Notes: generated by a model not told the origin, from the sequence alone. Shown: positions 1 to 7,941, numbered from the stretch's first letter. The stretch: DNA of 33,170 bases from Deltaproteobacteria bacterium (GCA_016219115.1 JACRCH010000111.1:1-33170); one strand, 5' to 3'. Numbers and translations: made by a program.

Positions 1-1071
1 CTGAGGGTCTCCACTCTCCCGACGCAGTACGGCGAGACCGTCGTGATGAGGATACTCGATCCCAAGGCGTCTTTGCTCGGGCTCGATGGCATAGGGTTTC
101 TGGATGAGGACTTTGACCGGGTCATGGACATGATAGACAGACCCCAGGGCGTTGTGCTTGTGACCGGGCCGACCGGGTCCGGCAAGACCTCCACCCTGTA
201 CGCCATGATAGGGCATATAAAGAAAGAGGCTATAAACATCATAACCATAGAAGACCCGATAGAGTACGAGCTGAAGGACGTGAACCAGGTCGCCGTAAGC
301 GACAAGACCGGCCTGACCTTCTCGTACACCCTGCGCTCCGTCTTGAGACAGGACCCTGACGTCATACTCGTCGGAGAGATGAGGGACTCGGAGACCGCCA
401 TAATAGCGCACCAGGCCTCGATGACGGGCCACCTCGTATTTTCGACGCTGCATACCAACGACGCCGTCTCTTCAATAATACGGCTTAAGAACATGGGGAT
501 CCCCCAGTACATGATAGCCTCGGCCCTGAACGGGATAGTGGCCCAGAGGCTGGTGAGAAAGATATGCGAGGGGTGCCGTGCAGAGTACGCGCCCGGGCAG
601 GACGAGCTTAAAAAGGCGGGGGTCAAATGGAGCGGCAAGAAGCTCTACCGCGGAGAGGGTTGCCAGGCTTGCTCAGGCAGCGGTTACTCCGGCAGGATAG
701 GCATCTTCGAGGTGCTCCCCGTAAACGGCAAGATAAAAAACCTTATAGCCAACGACGCCCCGGAAAGAGAGCTTATAAAGGCGGCCTCGGAGGCCGGGAT
801 GACGCCGATACACATTGACGGGCTCAAGAAGGTGGCCTCGGGCCTGACGACCCTTGAGGAACTCACCAGGGTGATCTATCTGTCAAAGGACGACAGCCAC
901 AGGGAGTGCGCCTCCTGCGGCAAGCCCGTCGTCGCGGATACGGAGTACTGCCCGGAGTGCGGCTCCCGGGTGACAAATATCTGCCCGTCGTGCGAGAGAC
1001 AGAGGCAGCCGGAATGGATAGCCTGCCCGTACTGTGCCCTACGGTTTGATGATAGCCCCGCAGCCGGGTAA
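1..1071 (+). CDS. GspE/PulE/PilB-family secretion or type IV pilus ATPase, 3' part, with C-terminal double zinc ribbon
   Basis: The reading frame is open from base 1 (LRVSTLPTQYGETVV precedes the ORF-track start), so the gene is cut by the window edge and its N-terminal domain is missing. Numbering from the track ORF, the sequence shows Walker A GPTGSGKTS near residue 42, the Asp box IEDPIEY, Walker B VILVGEMRD, the His box STLHTND, and the four-Cys metal site typical of GspE/PilB (CEGC...CQAC). This family hexamerises at the inner membrane and powers type II secretion or type IV pilus extension. After the usual end of the family (LTRVIYL) there is an unusual tail of about 55 residues with two CxxC-x10-CxxC zinc ribbons (CASC/CPEC and CPSC/CPYC). 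No pilin or secretin genes are visible, so pilus and secretion roles cannot be separated. Confidence 0.93.
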   Translation: MRVSTLPTQYGETVVMRILDPKASLLGLDGIGFLDEDFDRVMDMIDRPQGVVLVTGPTGSGKTSTLYAMIGHIKKEAINIITIEDPIEYELKDVNQVAVSDKTGLTFSYTLRSVLRQDPDVILVGEMRDSETAIIAHQASMTGHLVFSTLHTNDAVSSIIRLKNMGIPQYMIASALNGIVAQRLVRKICEGCRAEYAPGQDELKKAGVKWSGKKLYRGEGCQACSGSGYSGRIGIFEVLPVNGKIKNLIANDAPERELIKAASEAGMTPIHIDGLKKVASGLTTLEELTRVIYLSKDDSHRECASCGKPVVADTEYCPECGSRVTNICPSCERQRQPEWIACPYCALRFDDSPAAG

Positions 1072-1094
1072 ACCCCGGTTCCAGAAGTTATAGT

Positions 1095-1123
1095 TTGCCA
1101 AAGCCTGCCCGATATGCTAGTAT
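1095..1123 (+). promoter_or_regulatory. Candidate sigma70-type promoter for the tri-haem cytochrome gene
   Basis: TTGCCA (1095-1100) is followed after exactly 17 bp by TAGTAT (1118-1123). This would give a leader of about 70 nt before the ATG at 1201. It is inferred from spacing and hexamer match only. Confidence 0.4.
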
Positions 1124-1200
1124 ATGGCGCAAAATCCATTTGAACCGTAATAGAAAAGGTTTTGCCGCTCTTTTACGGCCGGCACTCGGGTTAAGCGACT

Positions 1201-1773
1201 ATGTCAAAGTCTCATTTGAAATACCTTCTTGTCCTCTTTGTCCTCTTATTTTCTCCCTCTTTTTCCACAGGTCAAAGCGATATGGACCCGGCCCCGGCCG
1301 ACTGGCCCAACTACAGGTATGAAAGGAAGCCCGGCGAGTTAAAGAAGGACAAGTACGGCATGATAGACCCCACTCCGGATGTCGTTTCGCTTACATTCCT
1401 GCCTGTGGACACATACGGTTTTGTCGACTGGGTCAAGTCGATAAACGAGGGGCTTGTGCGGCCCAAGGACACCTTGCCTGGACAGATTAACCACCTGAAG
1501 CCCGAAGACCTGGAGACGAACAACCAGGATATCCTCATAAGATCGAAGATGAAGTTCATGCCGGACGTCATATTCCCTCACGCCCAGCATAACGCCTGGC
1601 TCAAATGCAGTGTCTGCCACCCGAAGATATTCAAGAAAAAGGCGGGAGCGAACAACATCTCCATGGCGGCCATCTGGAAGGGCCAGTGGTGCGGAAGATG
1701 CCACGACAGGGTAGCCTTCCCGACCCGTAACTGCTTCAAGTGCCACTCGGCACCCGGAGACGCGAAGAAGTAA
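1201..1773 (+). CDS. Periplasmic tri-haem cytochrome c (c3/c7-like)
   Basis: A 190-residue protein with an N-terminal signal peptide (basic MSKSHLK, then a hydrophobic stretch to about residue 20). Three CxxCH haem-attachment motifs lie in the last third: CSVCH (136-140), CGRCH (164-168) and CFKCH (178-182). The FPHAQH segment before the first motif resembles the distal-His ligands of c7/c3-type cytochromes, which shuttle electrons in the periplasm. About 100 residues between the signal peptide and the haem region have no recognised motif. The start is set by the signal peptide, since no clear Shine-Dalgarno is present. The gene converges with the adenosine-specific kinase gene, with only 10 bp between stops. 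The redox partner cannot be told from the neighbours. Confidence 0.88.
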   Translation: MSKSHLKYLLVLFVLLFSPSFSTGQSDMDPAPADWPNYRYERKPGELKKDKYGMIDPTPDVVSLTFLPVDTYGFVDWVKSINEGLVRPKDTLPGQINHLKPEDLETNNQDILIRSKMKFMPDVIFPHAQHNAWLKCSVCHPKIFKKKAGANNISMAAIWKGQWCGRCHDRVAFPTRNCFKCHSAPGDAKK

Positions 1774-1783
1774 GGCCCCCCTT

Positions 1784-2266
1784 TTATAGCTTGTAGCCGA
1801 ACTTTCTCAGGAGCTCTTTTCTCGCCTTCCTGGCATCTTCGTCCTCGACCCCTTTCGGAGAATACCCGTCTATTGTGCCGATAATGCCTCTGCCCTGCGC
1901 GGTCTTCGCCACTATCACCTCAAGCGGGTTTGCCGTGGCGCACCATACCGTACAGACCTCCTGGCAGGACTTGACGGCGTTCAGGACATTTACGGGGTAG
2001 GCGTCTTTAAGGACTATGACGAAGCAGTGGCCGGCCCCTATGGCGGTAGAGTTCCTGACAGCGCATCTTTTCATCTCCTCGTCAGTGCCCTCTACTCTCA
2101 CGAGGCACGGCCCCGAGGCCTCCGAGAACGCTATCCCGAACCTTGCGCCCGGCACGCTCGATATTATTATCTCGTATAAGTCTTCCACCGTCTTTATGAA
2201 GTGCGCCGCGCCGATTATGATGTTTGTCCCTTCGGGGAACTCCGCCCTTACCGATTCCAATTCCAT
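1784..2266 (-). CDS. Adenosine-specific kinase (DUF355/PF04008 family)
   Basis: The 160-residue product matches the small adenosine-specific kinase family in length and conserved blocks: AHFIKTVEDLYE, FGIAFSEASGP, STAIGAGHCFVI, YPVNVLNAVK and CATANPLEVIVA. Family knowledge suggests phosphorylation of adenosine or a related nucleoside in purine salvage. Biochemical work on the family is sparse, so the exact substrate is uncertain. It lies 20 bp downstream of deoC on the same strand, which supports a nucleoside/deoxynucleoside salvage operon. Confidence 0.85.
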   Translation of the reverse strand: MELESVRAEFPEGTNIIIGAAHFIKTVEDLYEIIISSVPGARFGIAFSEASGPCLVRVEGTDEEMKRCAVRNSTAIGAGHCFVIVLKDAYPVNVLNAVKSCQEVCTVWCATANPLEVIVAKTAQGRGIIGTIDGYSPKGVEDEDARKARKELLRKFGYKL

Positions 2267-2286
2267 GATACCCTCCCGCCGGTCTT

Positions 2287-2946
2287 TTATGCCTTGAGGC
2301 CCTCTACGATGCCGACCCCGGAGCTTGTGCCGATCCTGTCGGCCCCGGCCCCGATCATCTTCAGGGCGTCCTCTGTAGTCTTTATCCCGCCCGAGGCCTT
2401 TATCAGTATCCTGCCCTTTGCCGCGCCGGATAATAGCCTTATGTCTTCGGCTTTGGCGCCGCCGGGGCCAAAGCCGGTAGAGGTCTTAACGAAGTGCGCC
2501 CCGGCGTTTATCGAGAGGTTGAGAGCGAGTTTTTTCTCCTCGTCCGTCAGGTAACAGGCCTCGATGATGACTTTTATTACGGCGCCGGAAAGAGTCTTTA
2601 CGATCTGCCTGATCTCCTTTTCCACGACAGACGCCCTGCCGGACCTCAGCAAAGAAATGTTGATGACCGTGTCTATTTCAGAGGCGCCGGCGCCGAAGGC
2701 CTCGACCGACTCAAAGAGCTTCGCGTTCGGGCTTGAAAAGCCGAGGGGAAAGCCCGTTACGGTCGTTATCTTGAGCGGATTTCCCCTGATGAGGCTTTTA
2801 GCGAAGGGCACATGGCACGGGGGCACGCACACCGATGCGAACGGGTACTTAAGCCCGTCGCTTACAAGGGCCTCGATCTCTTTTTCGCGGGCCTCCGGCC
2901 TCAAAAGAGTCAGGTCGATCTTTCCGGCTAGTTCTTCCTTTGTCAT
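2287..2946 (-). CDS. deoC: Deoxyribose-phosphate aldolase
   Basis: The 219-residue product has the DeoC TIM-barrel signatures: SVCVPPCHV, TVTGFPLG, EIDTVINIS, the Schiff-base lysine in HFVKTSTGFG (about residue 154) and the second conserved lysine in KASGGIKT. DeoC is a class I aldolase that splits 2-deoxyribose-5-phosphate into acetaldehyde and glyceraldehyde-3-phosphate, the last step of deoxynucleoside catabolism. It sits between the DUF1499 gene upstream (62 bp) and the adenosine-specific kinase gene downstream (20 bp), all on the minus strand. Its own Shine-Dalgarno is weak. Confidence 0.95.
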   Translation of the reverse strand: MTKEELAGKIDLTLLRPEAREKEIEALVSDGLKYPFASVCVPPCHVPFAKSLIRGNPLKITTVTGFPLGFSSPNAKLFESVEAFGAGASEIDTVINISLLRSGRASVVEKEIRQIVKTLSGAVIKVIIEACYLTDEEKKLALNLSINAGAHFVKTSTGFGPGGAKAEDIRLLSGAAKGRILIKASGGIKTTEDALKMIGAGADRIGTSSGVGIVEGLKA

Positions 2947-3008
2947 GGCCCGAACTTAACAGATAAAGTCATGGTTGGCAAGGCATTTGACCTGCCGCGG
3001 CGAGAGGT

Positions 3009-3782
3009 TTATCCCACGGAAGCCTTCCTGACGGCGTCGAAGTAACGGCGTATCCTTCTCGCGTTCGTGCCGATGTCGCTTATACCGACCCTGGAGACCG
3101 AGCGCACATCGATCCTGCTCCCGACGTCTCCCGCGGTGATCCTGACCGCGATATCGTCCTTGAAGCCGTACCACAGGGTAGTGTCCACCGCCTCGATGTG
3201 AAGAGACGGCCTGTCGGCGTCTATTATCTCCCAGCCGAGGCCCCTGGCCGCTTTAAGCGCGGCGTCGAAGGCCGCCTCCGGCGCGATATTCAATTCAAGG
3301 GGTTTTATCTCCGGATACCTGGCGCGCTGGATCCCGGCGACCTCCGCTCCGGCGTACTCGGCAGGCGTGGGACGGAGGGCCGGAAGGGCGCTGAAGACCG
3401 GAGGGTTTGCCGTGTCGGTCGTTATATCGTGGATACGGGGGACCCTGTTTGCCTCAAGCGACCACATAAGCGGTATGACGACCGCGGCGAGGCTTATGAC
3501 TAGACCGGCAAGCCCCGGTACAACCCCTTTTGTACTTTTGCGCCTTATGACGCAAACAATGACCCCGGCGAACGAAAGCGCAAAGGAGACAAAAGCGCCA
3601 TAGGCGCAAAACCTCATGATCGTGAAGCCGGTCCTGAAGTGCCAGAGCCCCCAGCGCGACCCGGGCCCCGAGAGGGCGGCGAGCGACAGGAGCACAAGGG
3701 CCGCTAAAAAACCGGCGTAGCACAGGCGCGAGCGCCTGCGCATCGGCCCGTAGCGTCCCTTAAAGTATATCTTTTCGGTCAT
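3009..3782 (-). CDS. DUF1499-domain membrane protein
   Basis: The 257-residue product has three hydrophobic segments in its first half (about residues 20-40, 55-78 and 88-108). A C-terminal DUF1499 domain follows, recognised from IHDITTD-NPP, TLWYGFKDDIAVR and DVRSVSRVGISDIGTNA. DUF1499 has no established biochemical function. The domain probably faces the periplasm. The chosen ATG has AAGGGG a few bases upstream. It is the first gene of a minus-strand run with deoC and the adenosine-specific kinase, but nothing in the sequence links it to their chemistry. Confidence 0.82.
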   Translation of the reverse strand: MTEKIYFKGRYGPMRRRSRLCYAGFLAALVLLSLAALSGPGSRWGLWHFRTGFTIMRFCAYGAFVSFALSFAGVIVCVIRRKSTKGVVPGLAGLVISLAAVVIPLMWSLEANRVPRIHDITTDTANPPVFSALPALRPTPAEYAGAEVAGIQRARYPEIKPLELNIAPEAAFDAALKAARGLGWEIIDADRPSLHIEAVDTTLWYGFKDDIAVRITAGDVGSRIDVRSVSRVGISDIGTNARRIRRYFDAVRKASVG

Positions 3783-3820
3783 AGGCCCCTTAACGGTAAA
3801 ATACGCGCAACTGGAATATT

Positions 3821-3985
3821 TTAATCACAAAATTCCCTGTCGCTTGCTCCGGGGTTTCCTTGTAAAACCCTCCCCCTCGATGGGGGAGGGAAGGGTGGGG
3901 GTGAAAAAATGTTTTCACCCTCCCCTCCCTTGATGGGAGGGGAGGCTTAAGTGATACCCCGGAGCAAGGCTAGCGGGGTGGTTCA
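3821..3985 (+). repeat. Interspersed repeat family A, copy A1 (composite hairpin element)
   Basis: This element of about 165 bp begins TTAATCACAAAATTCCCTGT and ends GCGGGGTGGTTCA. Its arms are partial inverted repeats (GCTCCGGGGT near the left end, ACCCCGGAGC near the right). The interior holds further hairpins: CCTCCCCC-TCGAT-GGGGGAGG, GGTGAAAA...TTTTCACC and CTCCCTTGATGGGAG. Copy A2 (15273-15490) has the same order of modules. The right-end module also occurs in A3 and A4. No coding potential is apparent. Confidence 0.8.
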
Positions 3986-4026
3986 GCGGGAGCTCCCGGT
4001 CTGTAAAGGCGGGTATCTATGCTTTC

Positions 4027-4431
4027 TTAGCCCGCGGGATATGATGAAAACTGATCAGCGACAGCCAACCACTTTCCGCCCTCCTTTACGAACACGAACA
4101 TGTCTCTCCCGCCGATATCGATCGTCTGGCTCCCCATATCGAAGGACATCTCAAAGTAATAGGTCACGACGGCTAAGTTGCCGCCGCCGTATATCTGGAC
4201 CTTCGGGTCAAACTCGTTCCATCTATGAATACTGGCGTTGTCGGAAAATGCCTTCCATGAGGAGATACAGGCTTCCCTCCCATCGAGGCGCGAACGGTCA
4301 GTGGCGGTGATCGCCACCATGTCTTTGTGGAAGTAGTCTTTGAGCGCGCCCGCGTTGCCCTCTTTGGTCCAGGCACGGTTCAACGCCAGAACGGTCTGCC
4401 AAACCTCTTCTTCCTGCGGAGATAATTTCAT
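4027..4431 (-). CDS. SnoaL-like / DUF4440 (NTF2-fold) protein
   Basis: The 134-residue product has the pattern of NTF2-like proteins: an N-terminal helix with NRAWTKEGN, then YFHKDMVAI, a central segment with WNEFDPKVQIYG, and a C-terminal strand pair (MFVFVKEGGKWLAVADQFSS). The family is a catalytic or ligand-binding scaffold with many uses, so no reaction can be assigned. A good Shine-Dalgarno (GGAGGCGG) precedes the ATG. It is transcribed divergently from the cytochrome b561 operon, and copy A1 of repeat A lies just downstream of it. Confidence 0.75.
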   Translation of the reverse strand: MKLSPQEEEVWQTVLALNRAWTKEGNAGALKDYFHKDMVAITATDRSRLDGREACISSWKAFSDNASIHRWNEFDPKVQIYGGGNLAVVTYYFEMSFDMGSQTIDIGGRDMFVFVKEGGKWLAVADQFSSYPAG

Positions 4432-4818
4432 TTTACACCGCCTCCTTCGAATATTATTGTTTTTTGCGAGATCATCAAAAGATGTTTAAACCGCTCCCCC
4501 ATGCCTTAGATTGTATCGTCTGCCGGCGTACTGTCAAATCCGCCGGTCAAAGACCCCGTAAAAGACCGTGAGCGCCCGCCGGGCGCGTTTTGATTCGTTC
4601 CTCCTTTTTCTAATCTTTTTTTAATCTTTTATCTTCTATAATATATAATAGTTATGTGCGGTTAAGACCGACCGTTTTGCCCTGCAAAGAAGCGTCCGGG
4701 ACAACGGGCTCCGGGGGCGCGTAAGAGGACAAAGCGTGTTGACTAACGCCGTTGAAGATGTTAAAAAAATTAAGAGAGTTCCTGCCCGTGGCTATCTCAA
4801 ACAAAAAAGGAAGAGAAT
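4432..4818. other. Divergent intergenic region with two-component promoter
   Basis: 387 bp separate the NTF2-like gene (-) from cytochrome b561 (+). It holds the 11-bp-spaced TAATCT box with TATAAT (4611-4642) and, downstream of it, a leader of about 170 nt. Within the leader is a possible 24-codon ORF (4758-4832) that overlaps the b561 start but lacks a Shine-Dalgarno. No repeat or RNA gene was recognised here. Confidence 0.6.
4611..4642 (+). promoter_or_regulatory. OmpR/PhoB-type direct-repeat box fused to a -10 element, upstream of the b561/two-component operon
   Basis: TAATCT at 4611-4616 is repeated at 4622-4627 (11-bp period). TATAAT follows at 4637-4642, 15 bp from the start of the second repeat. 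No TTGACA-like -35 is present at the normal distance. OmpR-family regulators bind 11-bp-spaced direct repeats, and Pho-box-type activators sit about this far from the -10. The same architecture recurs at 7872-7903. Binding by the regulator encoded at 5570 is inferred. Confidence 0.65.
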
Positions 4819-5490
4819 ATGGAACCCAATAACGAAAGAGTGAGAGTGATAGTGGACGTATGGGATTGGCCTATCAGGGTGCTTCACTGGGTAAACATGT
4901 CTTTGATCTTCACTCTGGCGCTCCTTGTGCTCGGGAACCTGGGCATGGAGTATCTTGGTGTGGGCGAGGATACGAGGGACCAGGTGGCAAAGCTCCACGC
5001 CACGGTCGGGTATGTGTTCATCGGTACTTTTTCATTAAGGCTGCTCTGGGGGTTCGTGGGCAACAAGTACGCCTCCTGGCGCGATATAATACCCTGCAAG
5101 AAAGAGCAGCGTGAAGCCATAGCGCACAACATAAAGTGGTATTTGAGCGGTTTCAGGGGCAAGGCGGCAAAGGTCGTCGGACACGACCCGCTGGCTTCCA
5201 TCTTCTACATGGCCCTTTTCATAGTGCTCTTAAGCCAGGCCGCAACCGGCCTTCTCCTCTCCGGCACCGAGTTTAAGATGTTCCCTGGTACGCTTTTCGT
5301 GGGCTCCTTGAGCGAATCCGCCTCAGAGACCATCGCCAAATCGCTCAAGGAGGTACACGAGTTAGGCTTCTGGTTCATAGTCTTTTTCATATGCGCCCAT
5401 CTCGGCGGCCTTGTCGTCCATGAGGTAAAGGAGAAGACCGGGCTCTTTTCATCGATGATACACGGCAAAAAATACCTGCCCAGAGAGTAG
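4819..5490 (+). CDS. Cytochrome b561-domain membrane protein
   Basis: The 223-residue product has four hydrophobic helices and the His pattern of bacterial b561/hydrogenase-type cytochromes b: RVLHWVN (H23), AKLHATVGY, and EVHELGFW plus CAHLGGLVVHE in the last helix region. These would ligate two b haems in the cytoplasmic membrane, passing electrons between quinones and a periplasmic or membrane partner. Shine-Dalgarno AAAGGAAGAG precedes the ATG. The gene leads an apparent operon with the regulator (79 bp downstream) and kinase genes, so it is probably both a target and a neighbour of that two-component system. No hydrogenase or dihaem cytochrome gene adjoins it, so its partner is unknown. 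Confidence 0.87.
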   Translation: MEPNNERVRVIVDVWDWPIRVLHWVNMSLIFTLALLVLGNLGMEYLGVGEDTRDQVAKLHATVGYVFIGTFSLRLLWGFVGNKYASWRDIIPCKKEQREAIAHNIKWYLSGFRGKAAKVVGHDPLASIFYMALFIVLLSQAATGLLLSGTEFKMFPGTLFVGSLSESASETIAKSLKEVHELGFWFIVFFICAHLGGLVVHEVKEKTGLFSSMIHGKKYLPRE

Positions 5491-5569
5491 CCTACGCTGA
5501 AAAACGGATTCCCGAGTAAAGGCCACCCATATCCCTTTCAGGGATTTGCAGTTCCAAAAGGACAAAGAG

Positions 5570-6241
5570 ATGAGAATACTCCTTGTTGAAGACGAAAAAG
5601 ACCTCGCGATGATAATCAAGCAGGGGCTTGAAGAGGAAGGCTATGTCGTGGACGTGGCGCACGACGGGGAGGAGGGCCTTTACATGGCCGAGAACTTCCC
5701 GGCGGACGCCGTCATCCTCGATATCATGCTGCCTCTTCTGGACGGGCTTTCCGTCCTGAGCGCGTTAAGGAAAAAGGGCAACATGACCCCGGTGATACTC
5801 CTGACGGCCAGGGACGCGCTTCTGGACAAGATAAAGGGCCTTGATACGGGGGCTGACGACTATCTGACCAAGCCCTTCGTCTTCGAGGAGCTCCTGGCCA
5901 GGGTCAGGTCGCTTTTAAGGAGAAAGGCTACCGTTAAGGAGGCCGTCATACGGATAGGCGACCTTGAGATCAACACCGCGAGCCACGAGGTCAAGCGCGG
6001 CGGCAAGGCGATAGCGCTCTCGGCCCGCGAGTACGCGCTCCTTGAGTACCTCGCCTACAGGAAGGACAATGTGGTGACGCGCAGCGAGATAGTCGAGCAC
6101 ATATACAGCGAGGAAACCGACATGGACTCCAATGTCGTCGACGTATACATCAATTATCTGCGCAACAAGGTCGACAAGGACTTCAAGAAAAAGCTCATCC
6201 ACACGGTCCGCGGCGCGGGCTACATGCTCAAGGAAGAGTAA
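5570..6241 (+). CDS. OmpR/PhoB-family response regulator
   Basis: A receiver domain (RILLVEDEKD acidic pocket; phosphoacceptor D51 in VILDIMLP; conserved Lys in DYLTKPF) is followed by a winged-helix DNA-binding domain (SAREYALLEYLA, IYSEETDMDSNVVDVYINYLRNK cut here to its flanks, and HTVRGAGYML). The track start at 5546 is a TTG eight codons upstream. ATG 5570 is preferred because AAAGGA lies 7 bp before it and MRILLVEDE is the family's normal N-terminus, giving 223 residues. The partner kinase starts 8 bp downstream. Regulators of this type bind 11-bp direct repeats, and such a box lies upstream of this operon and again before the HAD gene, suggesting autoregulation. Confidence 0.95.
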   Translation: MRILLVEDEKDLAMIIKQGLEEEGYVVDVAHDGEEGLYMAENFPADAVILDIMLPLLDGLSVLSALRKKGNMTPVILLTARDALLDKIKGLDTGADDYLTKPFVFEELLARVRSLLRRKATVKEAVIRIGDLEINTASHEVKRGGKAIALSAREYALLEYLAYRKDNVVTRSEIVEHIYSEETDMDSNVVDVYINYLRNKVDKDFKKKLIHTVRGAGYMLKEE

Positions 6242-6249
6242 CCCCCATT

Positions 6250-7671
6250 ATGTTCAACTCCATTAAATTAAAGCTCGTCATACTCTTCCTCGTAGTCTTC
6301 TCGTTCTTCTTCACGGGCCTCGAGATATTCCTTTACTACAAGCTCGAAGACCTCGTCATACACCTGGCCGACGAGCACCTGACAAGCGAGCTTGAGACGG
6401 TGTCGAACCTCATGACCGTGGAGGAGGCGCACGGGCAGCTCGATACAGAGCTCGCGGAGCTTTCGAGCGCGGTCACGGGCATGTACGCCGCTAAGCTCTC
6501 GGGCCATTACTACCAGATAGTCTCCGTGGACGGCCATGTGCTTGTAAGGTCCCCGTCGCTTGCCAGGGCTGACGCGACGATGCCTGTCATACAGCCCGAA
6601 GGCTCGGCCCAGGACTTCAGGTCCGTAACCGGCCCCAACGGGGTCCCGATGCGCATGATAAGCCGGACCTTCAACTTCTCCGTCGGCAGGCTTACCTTCC
6701 AGGCCGGGGACTCGCTCGAGGACACCTATGAGCTCTTAAGCTCGTTCAGGAACATCGTGCTGGCGATCTTTCCGGCGGTCTTCATCATCTGCGGCATAGG
6801 CGTTTTCGTCATGACCGGGTTCGCGTTGAGGTCGCTTAAGACATTCTCGGCCAAGGTCGGCCAGATCACCGAGGAGAACCTGAGCGAGAGGATCGAGGAG
6901 AGGGGCGCCCCGGCGGAACTCAAACCGCTGGCCACGAGCTTCAACACGATGCTCGGGCGCCTCGAGGAGTCGTTTGCCAAACAGAAGCAGTTCTTATCGG
7001 ACGCGTCCCACGAACTGCGTACCCCGACCTCCATCATAAAGAGCTTCTGCGACGTTACGCTTTCCAGGGACAGGCAGTCCGCCGACTACAGGGAGTCGAT
7101 AAAAAAGATAGGCGACACCGTCAACAGGATGTGCGACATCATCAACCGCATCCTCGTGATATCGAGGATGGACACCAAGACCATACTCTTCAAGCCCGTG
7201 AGGATGGACCTCCGTGACATAATGAGGGACGTATTGAAGCTCATCGAGCCTTCCGCCGTCAACAAGGGGGTCGTCATAAAGCTTAACGGCCCTTCGGTGA
7301 CGGTAAAGGGAGACCGCGAGGGGCTTACCGAGGTATTCACCAATATCGTCGAGAACGCGATAAAGTACAACAGGCCCCAGGGCAAGGTAGATATCGATAT
7401 CTCCGAGAGCCAGGGCGGGGCCGTCGTGGTGGTGGAAGACACCGGGATCGGCATACCGGAGGGAGAGACCGAAAAGATATTCGACCGGTTCTACCGCGTG
7501 GACGCCAGCCGCGGCGTTACCGTCGGAAGCGGTCTGGGGCTCTCGATAGTCCGGACTATAGTCGAGGCCCACGGCGGGCGGGTGGAGGTAAAAAGCGAGG
7601 TCGGCAAAGGCACCACCTTCACCGTGTATATCCCTGTGAACCCGGAGTTTAAAAACGGGCCGAAAGCATAG
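6250..7671 (+). CDS. HAMP-domain sensor histidine kinase
   Basis: The 473-residue kinase has two membrane helices (about 7-28 and 168-192) around a periplasmic sensor of roughly 135 residues with no recognised motif. A HAMP domain follows, then the H box SDASHELRTP (H254) and the ATPase domain with an N box (NIVENAIKYN), G1 DTGIGIP, F box FDRFYR and G2 GSGLGLS. The signal is not identifiable from sequence. Co-transcription with cytochrome b561 hints at a redox or envelope cue, which is inference. The gene ends just before a strong 14-bp perfect hairpin. Confidence 0.95.
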   Translation: MFNSIKLKLVILFLVVFSFFFTGLEIFLYYKLEDLVIHLADEHLTSELETVSNLMTVEEAHGQLDTELAELSSAVTGMYAAKLSGHYYQIVSVDGHVLVRSPSLARADATMPVIQPEGSAQDFRSVTGPNGVPMRMISRTFNFSVGRLTFQAGDSLEDTYELLSSFRNIVLAIFPAVFIICGIGVFVMTGFALRSLKTFSAKVGQITEENLSERIEERGAPAELKPLATSFNTMLGRLEESFAKQKQFLSDASHELRTPTSIIKSFCDVTLSRDRQSADYRESIKKIGDTVNRMCDIINRILVISRMDTKTILFKPVRMDLRDIMRDVLKLIEPSAVNKGVVIKLNGPSVTVKGDREGLTEVFTNIVENAIKYNRPQGKVDIDISESQGGAVVVVEDTGIGIPEGETEKIFDRFYRVDASRGVTVGSGLGLSIVRTIVEAHGGRVEVKSEVGKGTTFTVYIPVNPEFKNGPKA

Positions 7672-7704
7672 TCTGTCTCTGAAAAACCATCCGCAGATCG
7701 ATTG

Positions 7705-7745
7705 ACCGGGCCGGCGCGGGTCTCCTCGCGCCGGCCCGGTCTCGT
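7705..7745 (+). terminator. Hairpin terminator-like structure after the two-component operon
   Basis: ACCGGGCCGGCGCG (7705-7718) and CGCGCCGGCCCGGT (7727-7740) form a perfect 14-bp stem with an 8-nt loop. Only a weak T stretch (CTCGTTT) follows, so termination could be incomplete. Confidence 0.65.
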
Positions 7746-7871
7746 TTGACGGCAAACAGCCGGATATCCGCGAGTAACTCCCCTGAGAACCGCGTAAAAA
7801 ATGCCCCGCAGCATTAGCCTCCGCAAGATAAATATCCTTTAAAATCAAGGCTTCCGTCAGGGAGGCGTTCT

Positions 7872-7903
7872 TAATCTTCTTCTAATCTCACCTTTTGTAT
7901 AAT
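7872..7903 (+). promoter_or_regulatory. Second OmpR/PhoB-type box fused to a -10 element, upstream of the HAD-like gene
   Basis: TAATCT at 7872-7877, TAATCT at 7883-7888 (11-bp period) and TATAAT at 7898-7903 (15 bp from the second repeat) reproduce the spacing at 4611-4642 exactly, although the bases between the repeats differ. It lies 39 bp before the ATG at 7942. The downstream gene is therefore probably in the same regulon as the b561/two-component operon. Confidence 0.65.
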
Positions 7904-7941
7904 GGGGCTGTGGTTATTGGATTTACCGGGGTGTCGTAAGT

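Noticed and set aside
3821-3985. Repeat A1 considered as a CRISPR fragment or riboswitch
   Set aside because: There are no regularly spaced units and no spacers. The module order recurs elsewhere in the window next to unrelated genes.
3970-4030. tRNA-like GGTGGTTCAGCGGGAGCTCCCGG after repeat A1
   Set aside because: There is no cloverleaf, no T-arm GTTCRA and no acceptor-stem pairing. The GGTTCA is part of the repeat's right end.
4758-4832. 24-codon ORF overlapping the cytochrome b561 start
   Set aside because: It has no Shine-Dalgarno, while b561 has a good one of its own. It was not listed as a gene, though leader function cannot be excluded.
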